A stretch of 20,906 bases of DNA from UBA9547 sp044349205 (GCA_044349205.1 JBIKRJ010000015.1:1-20906); one strand, 5' to 3'. Shown: positions 6,816 to 15,495, numbered from the stretch's first letter. Translations and numbers: made by a program. Notes: generated from the sequence alone by a model not told the origin.

Positions 6816-7172
6816 TTACTGTACGATTATTTTTTTCACAATCGTATTTTGTCCGCTGTTGTAATTGATGCGAACGAAATAAATGCCTGAGCGCAAAGAA
6901 TTGATATCAAAAGTTTTATCAAAAGAACCAGAGGCATTTTCTGAGAACAATTCGAGTTCATTGCCCAACATATCGTGTAAAGATATCCTTGCTTGTGAAA
7001 CAGAAGGAATGTTCATGTTGATTGTGAGCGACGATTTGGCAGGGTTGGGATAAATGCGCAAAGTACTTTCAATGGCATTTGTCACTTCTAATCCAGATAC
7101 CTGTGAGGAAGGTGGCTGAGCAGTTACTTCCAAAGCGATTAGCATTACCAATATGTTGAAAGTTTTCTTCAA
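6816..7172 (-). CDS. Mini T9SS-sorted secreted protein (118 aa)
   Basis: The product is almost only targeting signals. Residues 1-19 are a signal peptide (MKK, hydrophobic core, 'VTA' then Gln). Residues 20-39 form a short Ser/Pro/Thr linker. Residues 40-118 match the type A T9SS sorting domain: 'IYPNPAKSSLTIN', 'LHDMLGNELELF', 'DINSLRSGIYFVRIN', and the terminal 'KKIIVQ'. Such domains normally follow a large cargo and are removed at the outer membrane, but here there is no cargo domain. The start is a TTG: no in-frame ATG precedes the signal peptide and an in-frame TAG lies 15 bases upstream. A consensus promoter lies upstream at 7223-7253, and the bidirectional terminator lies downstream. 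It could be a remnant of a larger exoprotein, a short secreted peptide or an adaptor; I cannot tell which. Confidence 0.85.
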   Translation of the reverse strand: MKKTFNILVMLIALEVTAQPPSSQVSGLEVTNAIESTLRIYPNPAKSSLTINMNIPSVSQARISLHDMLGNELELFSENASGSFDKTFDINSLRSGIYFVRINYNSGQNTIVKKIIVQ

Positions 7173-7222
7173 AATGGGGTTTTGCTATTTTTTACGAGTT
7201 AGTTATTGTTTTAGTTCTGTTG

Positions 7223-7253
7223 CAAATATATGAATAACCTACAAATAAGTAAA
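7223..7253 (-). promoter_or_regulatory. Promoter of the T9SS mini-gene (TTTA-N19-TATATTTG)
   Basis: On the minus strand TTTA (7253-7250) is followed by 19 bases and TATATTTG (7230-7223), a full match to the TAnnTTTG box and one mismatch to the -33 TTTG. It predicts a leader of about 45 bases. It supports the small gene being expressed rather than relic DNA. Confidence 0.65.
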
Positions 7254-7289
7254 TAGTTAGCTCGAACTACAATATAACAGAAAGGATAG

Positions 7290-7320
7290 TTGAATAGTGG
7301 AGTAATAATTAGCAATTTTG
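7290..7320 (+). promoter_or_regulatory. Weak candidate thrA promoter
   Basis: TTG (7290-7292), a 20-base spacer, then CAATTTTG (7313-7320), which differs from TAnnTTTG at the first base. The position is right for thrA (35 bases before the ATG), but the match is weak. I see no attenuator-like leader peptide with Thr/Ile codon runs. Confidence 0.3.
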
Positions 7321-7354
7321 TTGCTGTTTAATCACAAAAAGGGAATATTTATTC

Positions 7355-9811
7355 ATGAGAGTTTTAAAGTTTGGGGGAACATCTGTTGGAACTGCCGAAA
7401 ACATCCGCACTCTAATCGGTATATCAAAAGGTTTATTGGCTAATAATGAGCCAATTGCAGTAGTACTTTCGGCTATGGGCGGTGTCACCAATCAGTTGAT
7501 TGAAGTGGCCAATTTAGCTCAGAAAAACAACCCTGCTTTTTCAGAAATCCTTTCTTCAATCGAAAAAAGACATTTCGAAACTGCCAAAGCCTTGTTGAAT
7601 GTAAAACACCAAAGCAAAGTCATAGCCAATATAAAACTGACTTTGAATGAGTTGGAAGATATTTTGCATGGCATTTCCTTGCTTAACGAACTTTCCAAAC
7701 GCACTTTGGATTTGGTCATGAGTTTTGGCGAAAGACTTTCTACCTACCTTGTATATGAAGCTATGCGACAGGAAGGCATCGATTGCGAGTTTTTGGATGC
7801 TAGAATGCTATTAAAAACCGATGATAACTTTGGTTCGGCCCGTGTAAATTACAAATCGACCAATGCCAATGTGGAAGAATACTTCAAAAATCACTCCAAA
7901 ACACAACTCATCACTGGCTTTGTGGCCAGTACCGAACAAAACGAAACCACGACGCTAGGCCGTGGCGGTTCCGATTATACGGCGGCTATCATTGGGGCAG
8001 CCCTCAACGCCACTGAAATAGAAATCTGGACCGATGTAGATGGCATGATGACTGCCGACCCTAAAAAAGTAAAAAAAGCCTTCACCATTCCAAGGGTATC
8101 CTACATCGAGGCTATGGAACTGTCGCATTTTGGTGCTAAGGTCATTTACCCACCTACCCTTCAGCCCGTCTTCTCTAAAAACATCCCTATTAGGATAAAA
8201 AACACTTTCAACCCAACTCATGAAGGTACTTTAGTGAGCAAGCAAACCGATAAAAACGGCTTTCCGGTCAAAGGTCTTTCCTCGATAAACGACATTGCCT
8301 TGCTAAATGTACAAGGTAGTGGAATGGTAGGCGAAAAAGGGGTTGCGGGTCGATTGTTCAACACATTGGCCAAACATAGTATCAACATCATCCTCATTAC
8401 ACAGGCTTCTTCCGAGCATTCGATATGTTTTGCCATCGACCCGAAAGATGCCGAACAAGCCAAAAGCATATTGGATGAAGAGTTTTTTATTGAACTTCAC
8501 AATAAAAAACTTGACAAAATCATCATAGAACGAAAACTGTCGATTATAGCCATTGTGGGTGAAAACATGAAAATGACACCAGGCATTTCGGGCAAGATGT
8601 TTTCGGCATTGGGTCGAAACGGTGTAAATGTGGTCGCAATTGCACAAGGTTCCTCGGAATACAATCTTTCGGTGGTTGTACCTCAATCCGATTTGGCCAA
8701 AGCTATGAACGCTTTGCACGATTCGTTCTTCCTTTCCGAAACCAAAACAATGAATTTGTTTGTAATTGGCACCGGACTGATTGGTAAAACCTTAATTCAG
8801 CAAATTTCCAAACAAACTAGCTACTTGGAAGATCACAAATCGCTGAAGGTGAATTTGGTAGGATTGGCAAACCAATCTGGAATGGTATTTAACGAAAATG
8901 GCATTTCGCCCACTAAATGGGAAACTGAACTTCAACAAACTGGCAAGCCTTCCAATTTGGCCGAATTTGTGCAAACAATGAAGGCCATGAACTTGCCAAA
9001 CTGTGTTTTTGTGGATAATACAGCAAGTAAAGAGCTTCCATCGTTTTATGAAGATATTTTAAACCATTCTATTTCCATCGTAACTCCCAACAAAACAGCC
9101 AATTCAGGTTCTTACAAAGACTACTTAAAACTGCAAAACGCGGCTAGGAAAAGAGGTGTTGACTTTTTATACGAAACGAATGTGGGCGCTGGTTTGCCCG
9201 TTATCAATACTTTGAAAGACTTGTTGCTAAGTGGCGACCAAATCATCCGCATCGAAGCAATTCTTTCTGGAACACTTTCCTATATCTTCAACAATTTCAA
9301 ACAGGGAGTTAAATTCAAAGATGTGGTATGGGAGGCCAAACAAAAGGGCTATACTGAACCAGATCCAAGAGACGATTTGAGCGGTTTGGATGTGGCACGA
9401 AAAATCCTCATCCTTTCGCGCGAAACGGGCTTGCCAATGGAAATGAGCGATATTCAAATCGAACAAATTTTGCCCGAAAGTGCTGTGAAAGCCAAAACCA
9501 TAGATGAATTCTTTGCAACTCTTGAAAAGGAAAATGCTTTTTTTGAAAACAAGTTGAATGCCGCCCAAAAAGAAGGCAAAGTGTTGCGATTCATAGCAAA
9601 ATTAGAAAACGGGAAAGCAAGTATCAGTTTGCAAGCAGTTGGTGCCGACCATCCTTTTTATTCGCTGTCTGGTAGCGATAACATTATTGCCTTCACCACT
9701 GAGAGGTATAAAGAAAGGCAACTAGTGGTAAAAGGGCCGGGTGCAGGTGCTGAAGTAACCGCAGCAGGTGTTTTTGCCGATATCATCAATATCAGCCATT
9801 CTTGGTCTTAA
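7355..9811 (+). CDS. thrA: Bifunctional aspartokinase / homoserine dehydrogenase
   Basis: This fused enzyme catalyses the first step (aspartate to aspartyl phosphate, EC 2.7.2.4) and third step (aspartate semialdehyde to homoserine, EC 1.1.1.3) of the Thr/Met branch. The 818-residue length matches E. coli ThrA (820). Aspartokinase: 'KFGGTSVG' (5-12), 'FGERLS' (124-129), 'GRGGSDYTAA' (202-211), 'WTDVDGMMTADP' (225-236). Two ACT regulatory domains span about 312-460 ('GSGMVGEKGVAGRLF' and 'MTPGISGKMFSALG'), suggesting end-product feedback. Homoserine dehydrogenase begins at about 466 with the NAD(P) loop 'GTGLIG', then 'ETNVGAGLPVINTLKDLL', 'SGTLSYIF' and 'GYTEPDPRDDLSGLD' (about 664-678). thrB and thrC, often next door in Bacteroidota, are absent; the next gene is convergent, with a 2-base gap. 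Confidence 0.97.
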   Translation: MRVLKFGGTSVGTAENIRTLIGISKGLLANNEPIAVVLSAMGGVTNQLIEVANLAQKNNPAFSEILSSIEKRHFETAKALLNVKHQSKVIANIKLTLNELEDILHGISLLNELSKRTLDLVMSFGERLSTYLVYEAMRQEGIDCEFLDARMLLKTDDNFGSARVNYKSTNANVEEYFKNHSKTQLITGFVASTEQNETTTLGRGGSDYTAAIIGAALNATEIEIWTDVDGMMTADPKKVKKAFTIPRVSYIEAMELSHFGAKVIYPPTLQPVFSKNIPIRIKNTFNPTHEGTLVSKQTDKNGFPVKGLSSINDIALLNVQGSGMVGEKGVAGRLFNTLAKHSINIILITQASSEHSICFAIDPKDAEQAKSILDEEFFIELHNKKLDKIIIERKLSIIAIVGENMKMTPGISGKMFSALGRNGVNVVAIAQGSSEYNLSVVVPQSDLAKAMNALHDSFFLSETKTMNLFVIGTGLIGKTLIQQISKQTSYLEDHKSLKVNLVGLANQSGMVFNENGISPTKWETELQQTGKPSNLAEFVQTMKAMNLPNCVFVDNTASKELPSFYEDILNHSISIVTPNKTANSGSYKDYLKLQNAARKRGVDFLYETNVGAGLPVINTLKDLLLSGDQIIRIEAILSGTLSYIFNNFKQGVKFKDVVWEAKQKGYTEPDPRDDLSGLDVARKILILSRETGLPMEMSDIQIEQILPESAVKAKTIDEFFATLEKENAFFENKLNAAQKEGKVLRFIAKLENGKASISLQAVGADHPFYSLSGSDNIIAFTTERYKERQLVVKGPGAGAEVTAAGVFADIINISHSWS

Positions 9812-9813
9812 TT

Positions 9814-10533
9814 CTATTTGTGCTTTCTAAGTTGATTCAATAAGGCCTCCATATCTTTTGGATATGGGGCTTCGGTGTACATAGGCGTGCCGTCCAACGC
9901 AAAAAATCCCATTGAAAAGGCGTGAAGTGCAACACGGCCAATCAGTGGCTTTTCTTCGGTTTCCAGCTTTAGGTTGAATTTCTTTTTTAGTTGCGACAAG
10001 TACACATCTGTGCCACCGTATTGGGCGTCGGCCAATATAGGATGTTTCAAATAGGCAAGATGAACTCGAATTTGGTGCATACGACCGGTAACGGGTTCGC
10101 ATTGCACCAAACTATGCTTTTTGAAAAATTCGATGGTATTGAATATCGTTTGGGCTTCTTTTCCTTCTACCCTATCTATTTTCACCACACCGGCATTCAA
10201 TGTAAGCAAGGGCACATCTACAATGGTTTCTTTAAAGTTGGCAAGTCCATCTACCACAGCATGATACACTTTGTTTACTTCGCGGTGTTCCAATTGGATT
10301 GCCAAATGTCGATAGGCTTCTGGAGATTTGGCAATGACCAAAATACCCGAAGTTTCCTTGTCTAAACGATGGCAAACCTGGGCTTCGGGCCAATAGTCTT
10401 TTGCAAGGCGCAAAATTCCTTTTATCGTTTTATCCCTGTCGTCCAAGGTTGGAATACCAAAAGGCTTGTTGACGATAATGTAATGGTCGTCTTCGCGTAA
10501 AATGATGTCGGAAAAAGAGAAATGTTTAGCCAA
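9814..10533 (-). CDS. RluA-family pseudouridine synthase
   Basis: This enzyme isomerises uridine to pseudouridine in rRNA or tRNA; the target cannot be read from sequence. The 239-residue product has the RluA catalytic motif 'HRLDKETSGILVIAK' (55-69) with the catalytic Asp58, plus 'VNKPFGIPT' (21-29), 'VYHAVVDG', and the C-terminal RNA-site motif 'EPVTGRMHQIRVHLAYL'. It lacks an N-terminal S4 domain, so it resembles the short RluA/TruC-type members. The start is a TTG (10533-10531): there is no ATG before the conserved core. It overlaps the histidine kinase stop by 8 bases, suggesting coupled translation. It is last in the four-gene minus-strand cluster and tail-to-tail with thrA. Confidence 0.93.
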   Translation of the reverse strand: MAKHFSFSDIILREDDHYIIVNKPFGIPTLDDRDKTIKGILRLAKDYWPEAQVCHRLDKETSGILVIAKSPEAYRHLAIQLEHREVNKVYHAVVDGLANFKETIVDVPLLTLNAGVVKIDRVEGKEAQTIFNTIEFFKKHSLVQCEPVTGRMHQIRVHLAYLKHPILADAQYGGTDVYLSQLKKKFNLKLETEEKPLIGRVALHAFSMGFFALDGTPMYTEAPYPKDMEALLNQLRKHK

Positions 10534-11563
10534 TTTGTTTTGCTCTCAATTTGAAGGCAAAAGTGGTGCCTTTGCCTATTTTACTTGTGACATTGATTTT
10601 AGAATTGTGTGCTTCCAATACCTTTTGTACTATCGACAATCCTAATCCAGAACCACCCCTTTCTTTCGAGCGACTTTTCTCTACCCTGTAAAAGCGGTCA
10701 AAAATTCGGTTTAAATGCTCGTGGGCGATACCTGGCCCATCGTCTTTAATACTAACCAACACGTGTTCTTTGTCTTTTTCCAATAGCACCTTCACTTCGC
10801 CTTTTTCTTTGCCGTATTTTATAGAATTATCGACCAAATTCAAGACCACTTGTTTGATTCTAAAAGGATCGCCCTCTACCAACACTGCATTTTGAAAAGC
10901 GTCCAAAACCAGTTTAGATTCTTTTCTCTCTGCTTTGTCTTCCACTTGTTCAAAAACATCTTTTATCAATTGGTTCAGGTCGAACCATTCCATCACCATT
11001 TTCAATTCGCCTGTTTCCATTTGCGAAAGGAGGATAATGTCTTGGACTAAAGCCTCTAATCCATCTAAATTTTTTGCTGCTTTTTTTAAAAATTTCTCTC
11101 TATTCGATTTATCGTGAATAGCGCCATCTAAAAGCGTGTGAATAAAACCTTGGGCAGCGAAAATAGGCGTTTTCAATTCGTGGGAAATATCGGCCAAAAA
11201 CTCACGGCGATACACCTCAAGTTTTTTCAATTCGTCGATTTCTTCTTCTTTTTTGCTCACAAAATTGAAAAGTTCTTGGTTGATACGGCTGTATTGGTCT
11301 CCTGAACTTTTAATTTTCTTTACAAACTGTTTAAAATCCTTTTTTTTGAGCTTGTCGAGCATTTTATACAACTTGTTTATTTCACGCAAAATGACAAACT
11401 CGAGCGTGAGGAAGATAAAAAGAAAGGCGGTGAAAAAGGTAACTAAGGTTGTAGAAACTACTGCTCTCCACGAAAGAATATCCAAAAAACTAAGATAACC
11501 CGCCATAGTGAGGGCAATGATGGCGGCCAAAACTAGACCTGCTATACGCGAATTGAAAAACAT
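10526..11563 (-). CDS. Two-component sensor histidine kinase (PhoR-like)
   Basis: A membrane sensor kinase of 345 residues. Two hydrophobic segments (about 7-27 and 33-57) leave only a very short extracytoplasmic loop, so it probably senses within the membrane or through a partner. A coiled, Lys-rich linker (about 60-118) leads to the HisKA domain with phosphoacceptor His128 in 'FLADISHELKTPI'. The HATPase_c domain shows N-box 'LNLVDNSIKYG' (241-251), G1 'DDGPGI' (274-279), F-box 'IFDRFYRVEKSRS' and G2 'GGSGLGLSI' (303-311). All catalytic motifs are intact. No response regulator is encoded next to it or elsewhere in the window, which is unusual for a PhoR-like kinase. It starts 3 bases after the ABC ATPase stop. 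Confidence 0.95.
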   Translation of the reverse strand: MFFNSRIAGLVLAAIIALTMAGYLSFLDILSWRAVVSTTLVTFFTAFLFIFLTLEFVILREINKLYKMLDKLKKKDFKQFVKKIKSSGDQYSRINQELFNFVSKKEEEIDELKKLEVYRREFLADISHELKTPIFAAQGFIHTLLDGAIHDKSNREKFLKKAAKNLDGLEALVQDIILLSQMETGELKMVMEWFDLNQLIKDVFEQVEDKAERKESKLVLDAFQNAVLVEGDPFRIKQVVLNLVDNSIKYGKEKGEVKVLLEKDKEHVLVSIKDDGPGIAHEHLNRIFDRFYRVEKSRSKERGGSGLGLSIVQKVLEAHNSKINVTSKIGKGTTFAFKLRAKQIG

Positions 11564-11566
11564 ATT

Positions 11567-13408
11567 TTAGTTGGTTTGCAGGGCTCTTTTTTTCTGCACC
11601 CTGCGTATATCTTCTACTGTACCTTTTGGTATGGCTTCTATAAGTGTTTGTGTGTAAGACGATTGTGGTTTTTTATAAATCTCTTCAGCAAAACCCATTT
11701 CTTCAATTATTCCATGATTCATCACAATCAAACGGTCGGCCATAAACTTCACAACCGACAAATCGTGCGAAATAAACACGCAGGTAAAATGAAATTTTTC
11801 TTTCAGGTCGTTAATCAAATTGAGTACTTGCGCTTGCACCGACACATCCAAGGCCGAAACTGACTCGTCGCAAATGAGAAAAGATGGATTTAATGCCAAA
11901 GCCCTGGCAATGCATATTCGTTGGCGTTGCCCACCCGAAAACTCATGTGGGTAGCGGTTGAAATGATGCCCGTTCAGATTTACCGTCTCCAAAAGTTCTA
12001 CCACCTTTTCTTTCCTTTCCTTGTCTGAGGAAAGCACACCGTGTATGCGCATGGGCTCTACAATAGCATCGCCAATGGTAATGCGTGGATTGATAGAGGA
12101 ATATGGGTCTTGGAAAATGATTTGCATTTCGCGACGCAAAATCCTCATCTCCTGTGCATTGAGTGAAGAAATATTTCGGCCTTTGTACAATATTTCTCCT
12201 TCGGTTGGGTCCAGCAACTTGATGAGTGTTCGCCCTAAAGTAGTTTTGCCACAACCCGACTCCCCTACCAAGCCAATCGTTTCACCGGGGTAAATATCAA
12301 AAGTCACATTGTCGACAGCTTTTATAAAATCGGTCGGTTTTCTAAACAAGCCTTTCCCAATGGGAAAATAAGTTTTTAAATTTTTAACACGCAAAAGCGG
12401 TTCTTGCTGAACAAGTAGCTGATTTCGTTCGGCAACTTCCTCTTCTGTTATCAAATTCATGAAAATGGCTTCCCCTACCGAACCAAACTCTCCATCTGAT
12501 TTTTCGGTAACCTGACCAAAATCGTCGGTAGCCATAAAGTCGGAAACGATGGGAAGCAATTTGAGTTTAAAATCCAGTTTTGGCCTACAAGCCAGTAAAC
12601 CTTTGGTATAGGGATGTGTTGGATTCACCATCACATCCAGTAAACTTCCTTTTTCAACCACATCGCCTCGGTACATCACCATCACATGGTGCGAAATTTC
12701 AGCAATAACACCCAAATCGTGGGTAATAAATAAAATAGAAGTACCAAACTCTTTGCGAATGGTTTCCAGCAGTTCCAAAATAGTGGCCTGAACGGTTACA
12801 TCCAAAGCAGTGGTGGGTTCGTCGGCGATGAGCAATGCTGGGTTGCAACAAATTGACATGGCAATCATCACCCTTTGTTTTTGGCCGCCCGATAATTCAT
12901 GTGGATAACAGTTGAAAATCCTTTCGGGCTTAGGCAGCTTTACTTTCGAAAACAATTCCAAAGCCTTTTCCTTGGCCTTTTGGGGATTCAAACCTTCGTG
13001 CAGCATAAGCACTTCCACCACCTGATTTCCACAGGTAAAAACAGGATTCAAAGAGGTCATTGGCTCTTGAAATATCATGCCTATTTCTTTGCCGCGAATA
13101 CTTCTAATTTCTTTTGTAGTAAGTGTCAAAAGATCTATCCAGCCTCTTGAAGGAGAATTGAACCAAATTTCACCCGCAGATATCCTGCCTGGCGGAATAT
13201 TTAGCAGTTGAAGAATTGAAAGAGAGGTAACCGATTTGCCAGAACCCGATTCGCCCACTATTCCCAACACCTCCCCTTTTTTTAAAGTAAAACTGATGTT
13301 TTTGACGGCATTGGTCATACCCGTTTCATGCTCAAATTGTACCGTAAGGTTACGGACATCGAGCAACAAATTGGGATCAAATTCAGAAATAGGCTTTTCC
13401 ACTTTCAT
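11567..13408 (-). CDS. Fused oligopeptide-type ABC transporter ATPase (DppD-DppF)
   Basis: A 613-residue protein with two complete nucleotide-binding domains of the oligopeptide/dipeptide (Opp/Dpp, YejF/GsiA-like) type, which would power a peptide or nickel-type importer at the inner membrane. Domain 1: Walker A 'GESGSGKS' (52-59), signature 'LSGGQKQR' (172-179), Walker B 'LLIADEPTTALD', H-loop His230. An Opp-type C-terminal extension includes 'NPTHPYTKGLLACRP' (262-276). Domain 2: Walker A 'GESGCGKT' (382-389), signature 'FSGGQRQR' (490-497), Walker B 'LICDESVSALD' (Glu515). Both sites look competent. The cognate permeases and binding protein are not in the window. The gene starts 6 bases after the PorE-like gene, so cotranscription is likely. 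Substrate unknown. Confidence 0.95.
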   Translation of the reverse strand: MKVEKPISEFDPNLLLDVRNLTVQFEHETGMTNAVKNISFTLKKGEVLGIVGESGSGKSVTSLSILQLLNIPPGRISAGEIWFNSPSRGWIDLLTLTTKEIRSIRGKEIGMIFQEPMTSLNPVFTCGNQVVEVLMLHEGLNPQKAKEKALELFSKVKLPKPERIFNCYPHELSGGQKQRVMIAMSICCNPALLIADEPTTALDVTVQATILELLETIRKEFGTSILFITHDLGVIAEISHHVMVMYRGDVVEKGSLLDVMVNPTHPYTKGLLACRPKLDFKLKLLPIVSDFMATDDFGQVTEKSDGEFGSVGEAIFMNLITEEEVAERNQLLVQQEPLLRVKNLKTYFPIGKGLFRKPTDFIKAVDNVTFDIYPGETIGLVGESGCGKTTLGRTLIKLLDPTEGEILYKGRNISSLNAQEMRILRREMQIIFQDPYSSINPRITIGDAIVEPMRIHGVLSSDKERKEKVVELLETVNLNGHHFNRYPHEFSGGQRQRICIARALALNPSFLICDESVSALDVSVQAQVLNLINDLKEKFHFTCVFISHDLSVVKFMADRLIVMNHGIIEEMGFAEEIYKKPQSSYTQTLIEAIPKGTVEDIRRVQKKRALQTN

Positions 13409-13414
13409 GCTGAC

Positions 13415-15373
13415 CTATTGTTTCTTTTTTACAATTTGAGTGACTTTGAATTCGGTGCGGCGATTCATTTGGTGCTCCTCTTCCGTTTTGGCATCTTCTA
13501 CCAAATGTTTTTCTTCCCCATAACCTAAAGCTACTACGCGGTCCGATTCAATACCCTTGGAAATAAGGTAATTTACAGCCGATTCAGCCCTTTTTTGAGA
13601 AAGTCGAAGGTTGTAATCATTGTTTCCACGGCTATCGGTATGCGAACCCAGCTCTATCGAAATCTCGGGATTGTCTTTTAAAATTTGTACCAATTTGTCC
13701 AATTCTTTGGACGCGTCGATACGAATATCAGACTTGTTGTAGTCGTAATAAATATTTTCCAATACGATTTCTTTTTCCAGTATAATGGAATCCAAATCGA
13801 GGTCTATTTCAAAAGTGATGGTATTGAGACTGTCTTTCAACTGAAATTGCGGCACGCTGCGGCCTATCGTGGAAAAACTTTCTCTTTTGGTAAAAAAACC
13901 AGGTTTTGTGGCAGTAAAACGATACATTTTCTCTGTTTCAATTGGAAAAACCATTTTTCCGTCTGGTTTAGAAAAAAACTCGTGCACCAATGTATCTCGC
14001 TGGTCGTACATTTTTACATGGACTTCTTTCAGTGGTAAGTCATTTCCCAACTCGTTGTTTTTTTGGGTGTACACTATCAAGTTATAGTCCACTTTTTTTC
14101 GAAAATCGGGCGAAAAAGCAAAATAATAAATGTCGTCATTTCCCTTCCCACCGGGTTTGTTGGAACAAAAATAGCCAACATCGGGCGTAACGAATGTAAG
14201 TCCAAAATCGTCATAACTGCTGTTGATGGGGTAACCCAAATTTTCGACAGAGATGTTTCGCGAGGTGTCTTTGGCTGCTACGAAAACATCCAAACCACCC
14301 AAACCAGCATGGCCATCTGAAGCAAAATACAACTTGCCGTCGCCTGAAACAAAAGGGAACATTTCGTTTCCAGAAGTGTTGATGCGAGAACCCAAATTGT
14401 AGGCAGGGCCAAATTTGCCATTCTCCAACACAGCACAACGATACAAGTCAATGCCCCCATATCCGCCCTGCCTTATGGAAGAAAAATACAGCAACTTGTC
14501 ATCGGCCGAAAAACAAGGAGTTGATTCCCAAGTATTTGACAGACTTACACTTAGCATTTTGGGTTCAGACCATTTGCCATCGGTAAAATATGAAACAAAC
14601 AAGTCGGTTTCTTCAACAGTGCCGCTATTGCTTCCTTTTCTGCTACCGTCGTTACTTTTCACAAAAACCATGATATTGCCATCTTTGCTGAAAGTAGCAC
14701 AAGCGGCGTGAGTTCCATTTTCCTCCAATGTTTTGTCGAACAAACGCACTGCGCCAGTGCCAGTACCAAATCCGTCGGGAGTAAACTGAAATAGCGAATA
14801 AAATCCATTTCCAGTAGCCCGATATACCATATCAATGCCCCTGTCTGAAGAAAACACCAATTTGTCTTTGTACTTGGCAGGCGAAAATTCCGAAAATTCA
14901 GTGTTTATCGAGCTCGCATTCTGCACTTTAAAAGGCACATCCTTCATTAGAAGCGAACGGATATTTTCCAAAAAAGCCACTTCTCTTTTTGCTTTCCGCA
15001 TGTAATCTATCGTGTAACCCGTTTTCAAATACTGGGAAAAAGCACTTTTGGCATTTTCATATTCGCCTAGTGTTTTTAGGAAGTTGGCATAAAAGAAAAG
15101 TGCGGTATCTTTTTTAATTCCTGTTTCTATAGCCAGCTTGTAAAAAGGGCCAGCCTGCGTAATTTGGTTGGAACGGCGGTAGCTTTCGGCTGTTTTAAAA
15201 TAGATTTCGGCTGTTTTGGCCCCTTTGCCAATGGCATGTTTGAAATTTTCAGCAGCAAAATCGTATTCCCCTTTCAAAAAACGCTTGTTACCCAAGCGAA
15301 TGTGGCGTTTGGCAGTATCACACGATTGCAAAAAAACAAGGGTGCATATAGTCCAAACAAAAAATCGATGCAT
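13415..15373 (-). CDS. PorE-like OmpA-family lipoprotein (TPR-PD40-CRD-OmpA)
   Basis: The 652-residue protein has a lipoprotein signal with lipobox 'LQSC' (Cys18). TPR-like helices follow at about 25-135 ('GEYDFAAENFKHAI', 'GEYENAKSAFSQYL'). A PD40/WD40-like propeller spans about 155-420, with repeats 'LVFSSDRG', 'LYFSSIRQGGYGGIDLY', 'LYFASDGHAGLGGLDVF' and 'YFCSNKPGGKGNDDIYYF'. A carboxypeptidase-regulatory-like beta domain covers about 430-525. A C-terminal OmpA peptidoglycan-binding domain spans about 538-650, with Asp580 in 'SHTDSRGNNDYN' and Arg595 in 'LSQKRAESAV', the positions that contact diaminopimelate. This order matches PorE, the lipoprotein that ties the T9SS to the cell wall in Porphyromonas. 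Bacteroidota carry several paralogues of this architecture, so the exact role is not certain. It is first in the four-gene minus cluster. Confidence 0.9.
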   Translation of the reverse strand: MHRFFVWTICTLVFLQSCDTAKRHIRLGNKRFLKGEYDFAAENFKHAIGKGAKTAEIYFKTAESYRRSNQITQAGPFYKLAIETGIKKDTALFFYANFLKTLGEYENAKSAFSQYLKTGYTIDYMRKAKREVAFLENIRSLLMKDVPFKVQNASSINTEFSEFSPAKYKDKLVFSSDRGIDMVYRATGNGFYSLFQFTPDGFGTGTGAVRLFDKTLEENGTHAACATFSKDGNIMVFVKSNDGSRKGSNSGTVEETDLFVSYFTDGKWSEPKMLSVSLSNTWESTPCFSADDKLLYFSSIRQGGYGGIDLYRCAVLENGKFGPAYNLGSRINTSGNEMFPFVSGDGKLYFASDGHAGLGGLDVFVAAKDTSRNISVENLGYPINSSYDDFGLTFVTPDVGYFCSNKPGGKGNDDIYYFAFSPDFRKKVDYNLIVYTQKNNELGNDLPLKEVHVKMYDQRDTLVHEFFSKPDGKMVFPIETEKMYRFTATKPGFFTKRESFSTIGRSVPQFQLKDSLNTITFEIDLDLDSIILEKEIVLENIYYDYNKSDIRIDASKELDKLVQILKDNPEISIELGSHTDSRGNNDYNLRLSQKRAESAVNYLISKGIESDRVVALGYGEEKHLVEDAKTEEEHQMNRRTEFKVTQIVKKKQ

Positions 15374-15387
15374 ACTTTAAATTTGCT

Positions 15388-15395
15388 CAAAAATA
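15388..15395 (-). promoter_or_regulatory. Candidate -7 box for the PorE-like operon
   Basis: On the minus strand TATTTTTG (15395-15388) fits TAnnTTTG exactly and lies 14 bases upstream of the ATG. A TTTG lies 11 bases before it, too close for a standard -33, so only the -7 half is convincing. Transcription would start just before the ATG, giving a very short leader. Confidence 0.4.
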
Positions 15396-15463
15396 ACCAT
15401 TTCTGCCAAACCTTTTCGAAAACTTGAACACAGTAATTGCTTGTTTTGAATAATTGAGAGAAA

Positions 15464-15495
15464 TTGAGTTCATGTAATTTTTTTAGTTATTTTTG
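15464..15495 (+). promoter_or_regulatory. Candidate plsY promoter (TTG-N21-TATTTTTG)
   Basis: TTG at 15464-15466, a 21-base spacer, then TATTTTTG at 15488-15495, a full TAnnTTTG match. The predicted start near 15502 gives a leader of about 50 bases before plsY. It faces away from the PorE-like gene within a 178-base divergent region. Confidence 0.55.

Noticed and set aside
8303..8719. 138-codon minus-strand frame inside thrA
   Set aside because: It is antisense to the ACT domains of ThrA with no start signal or recognisable domain.
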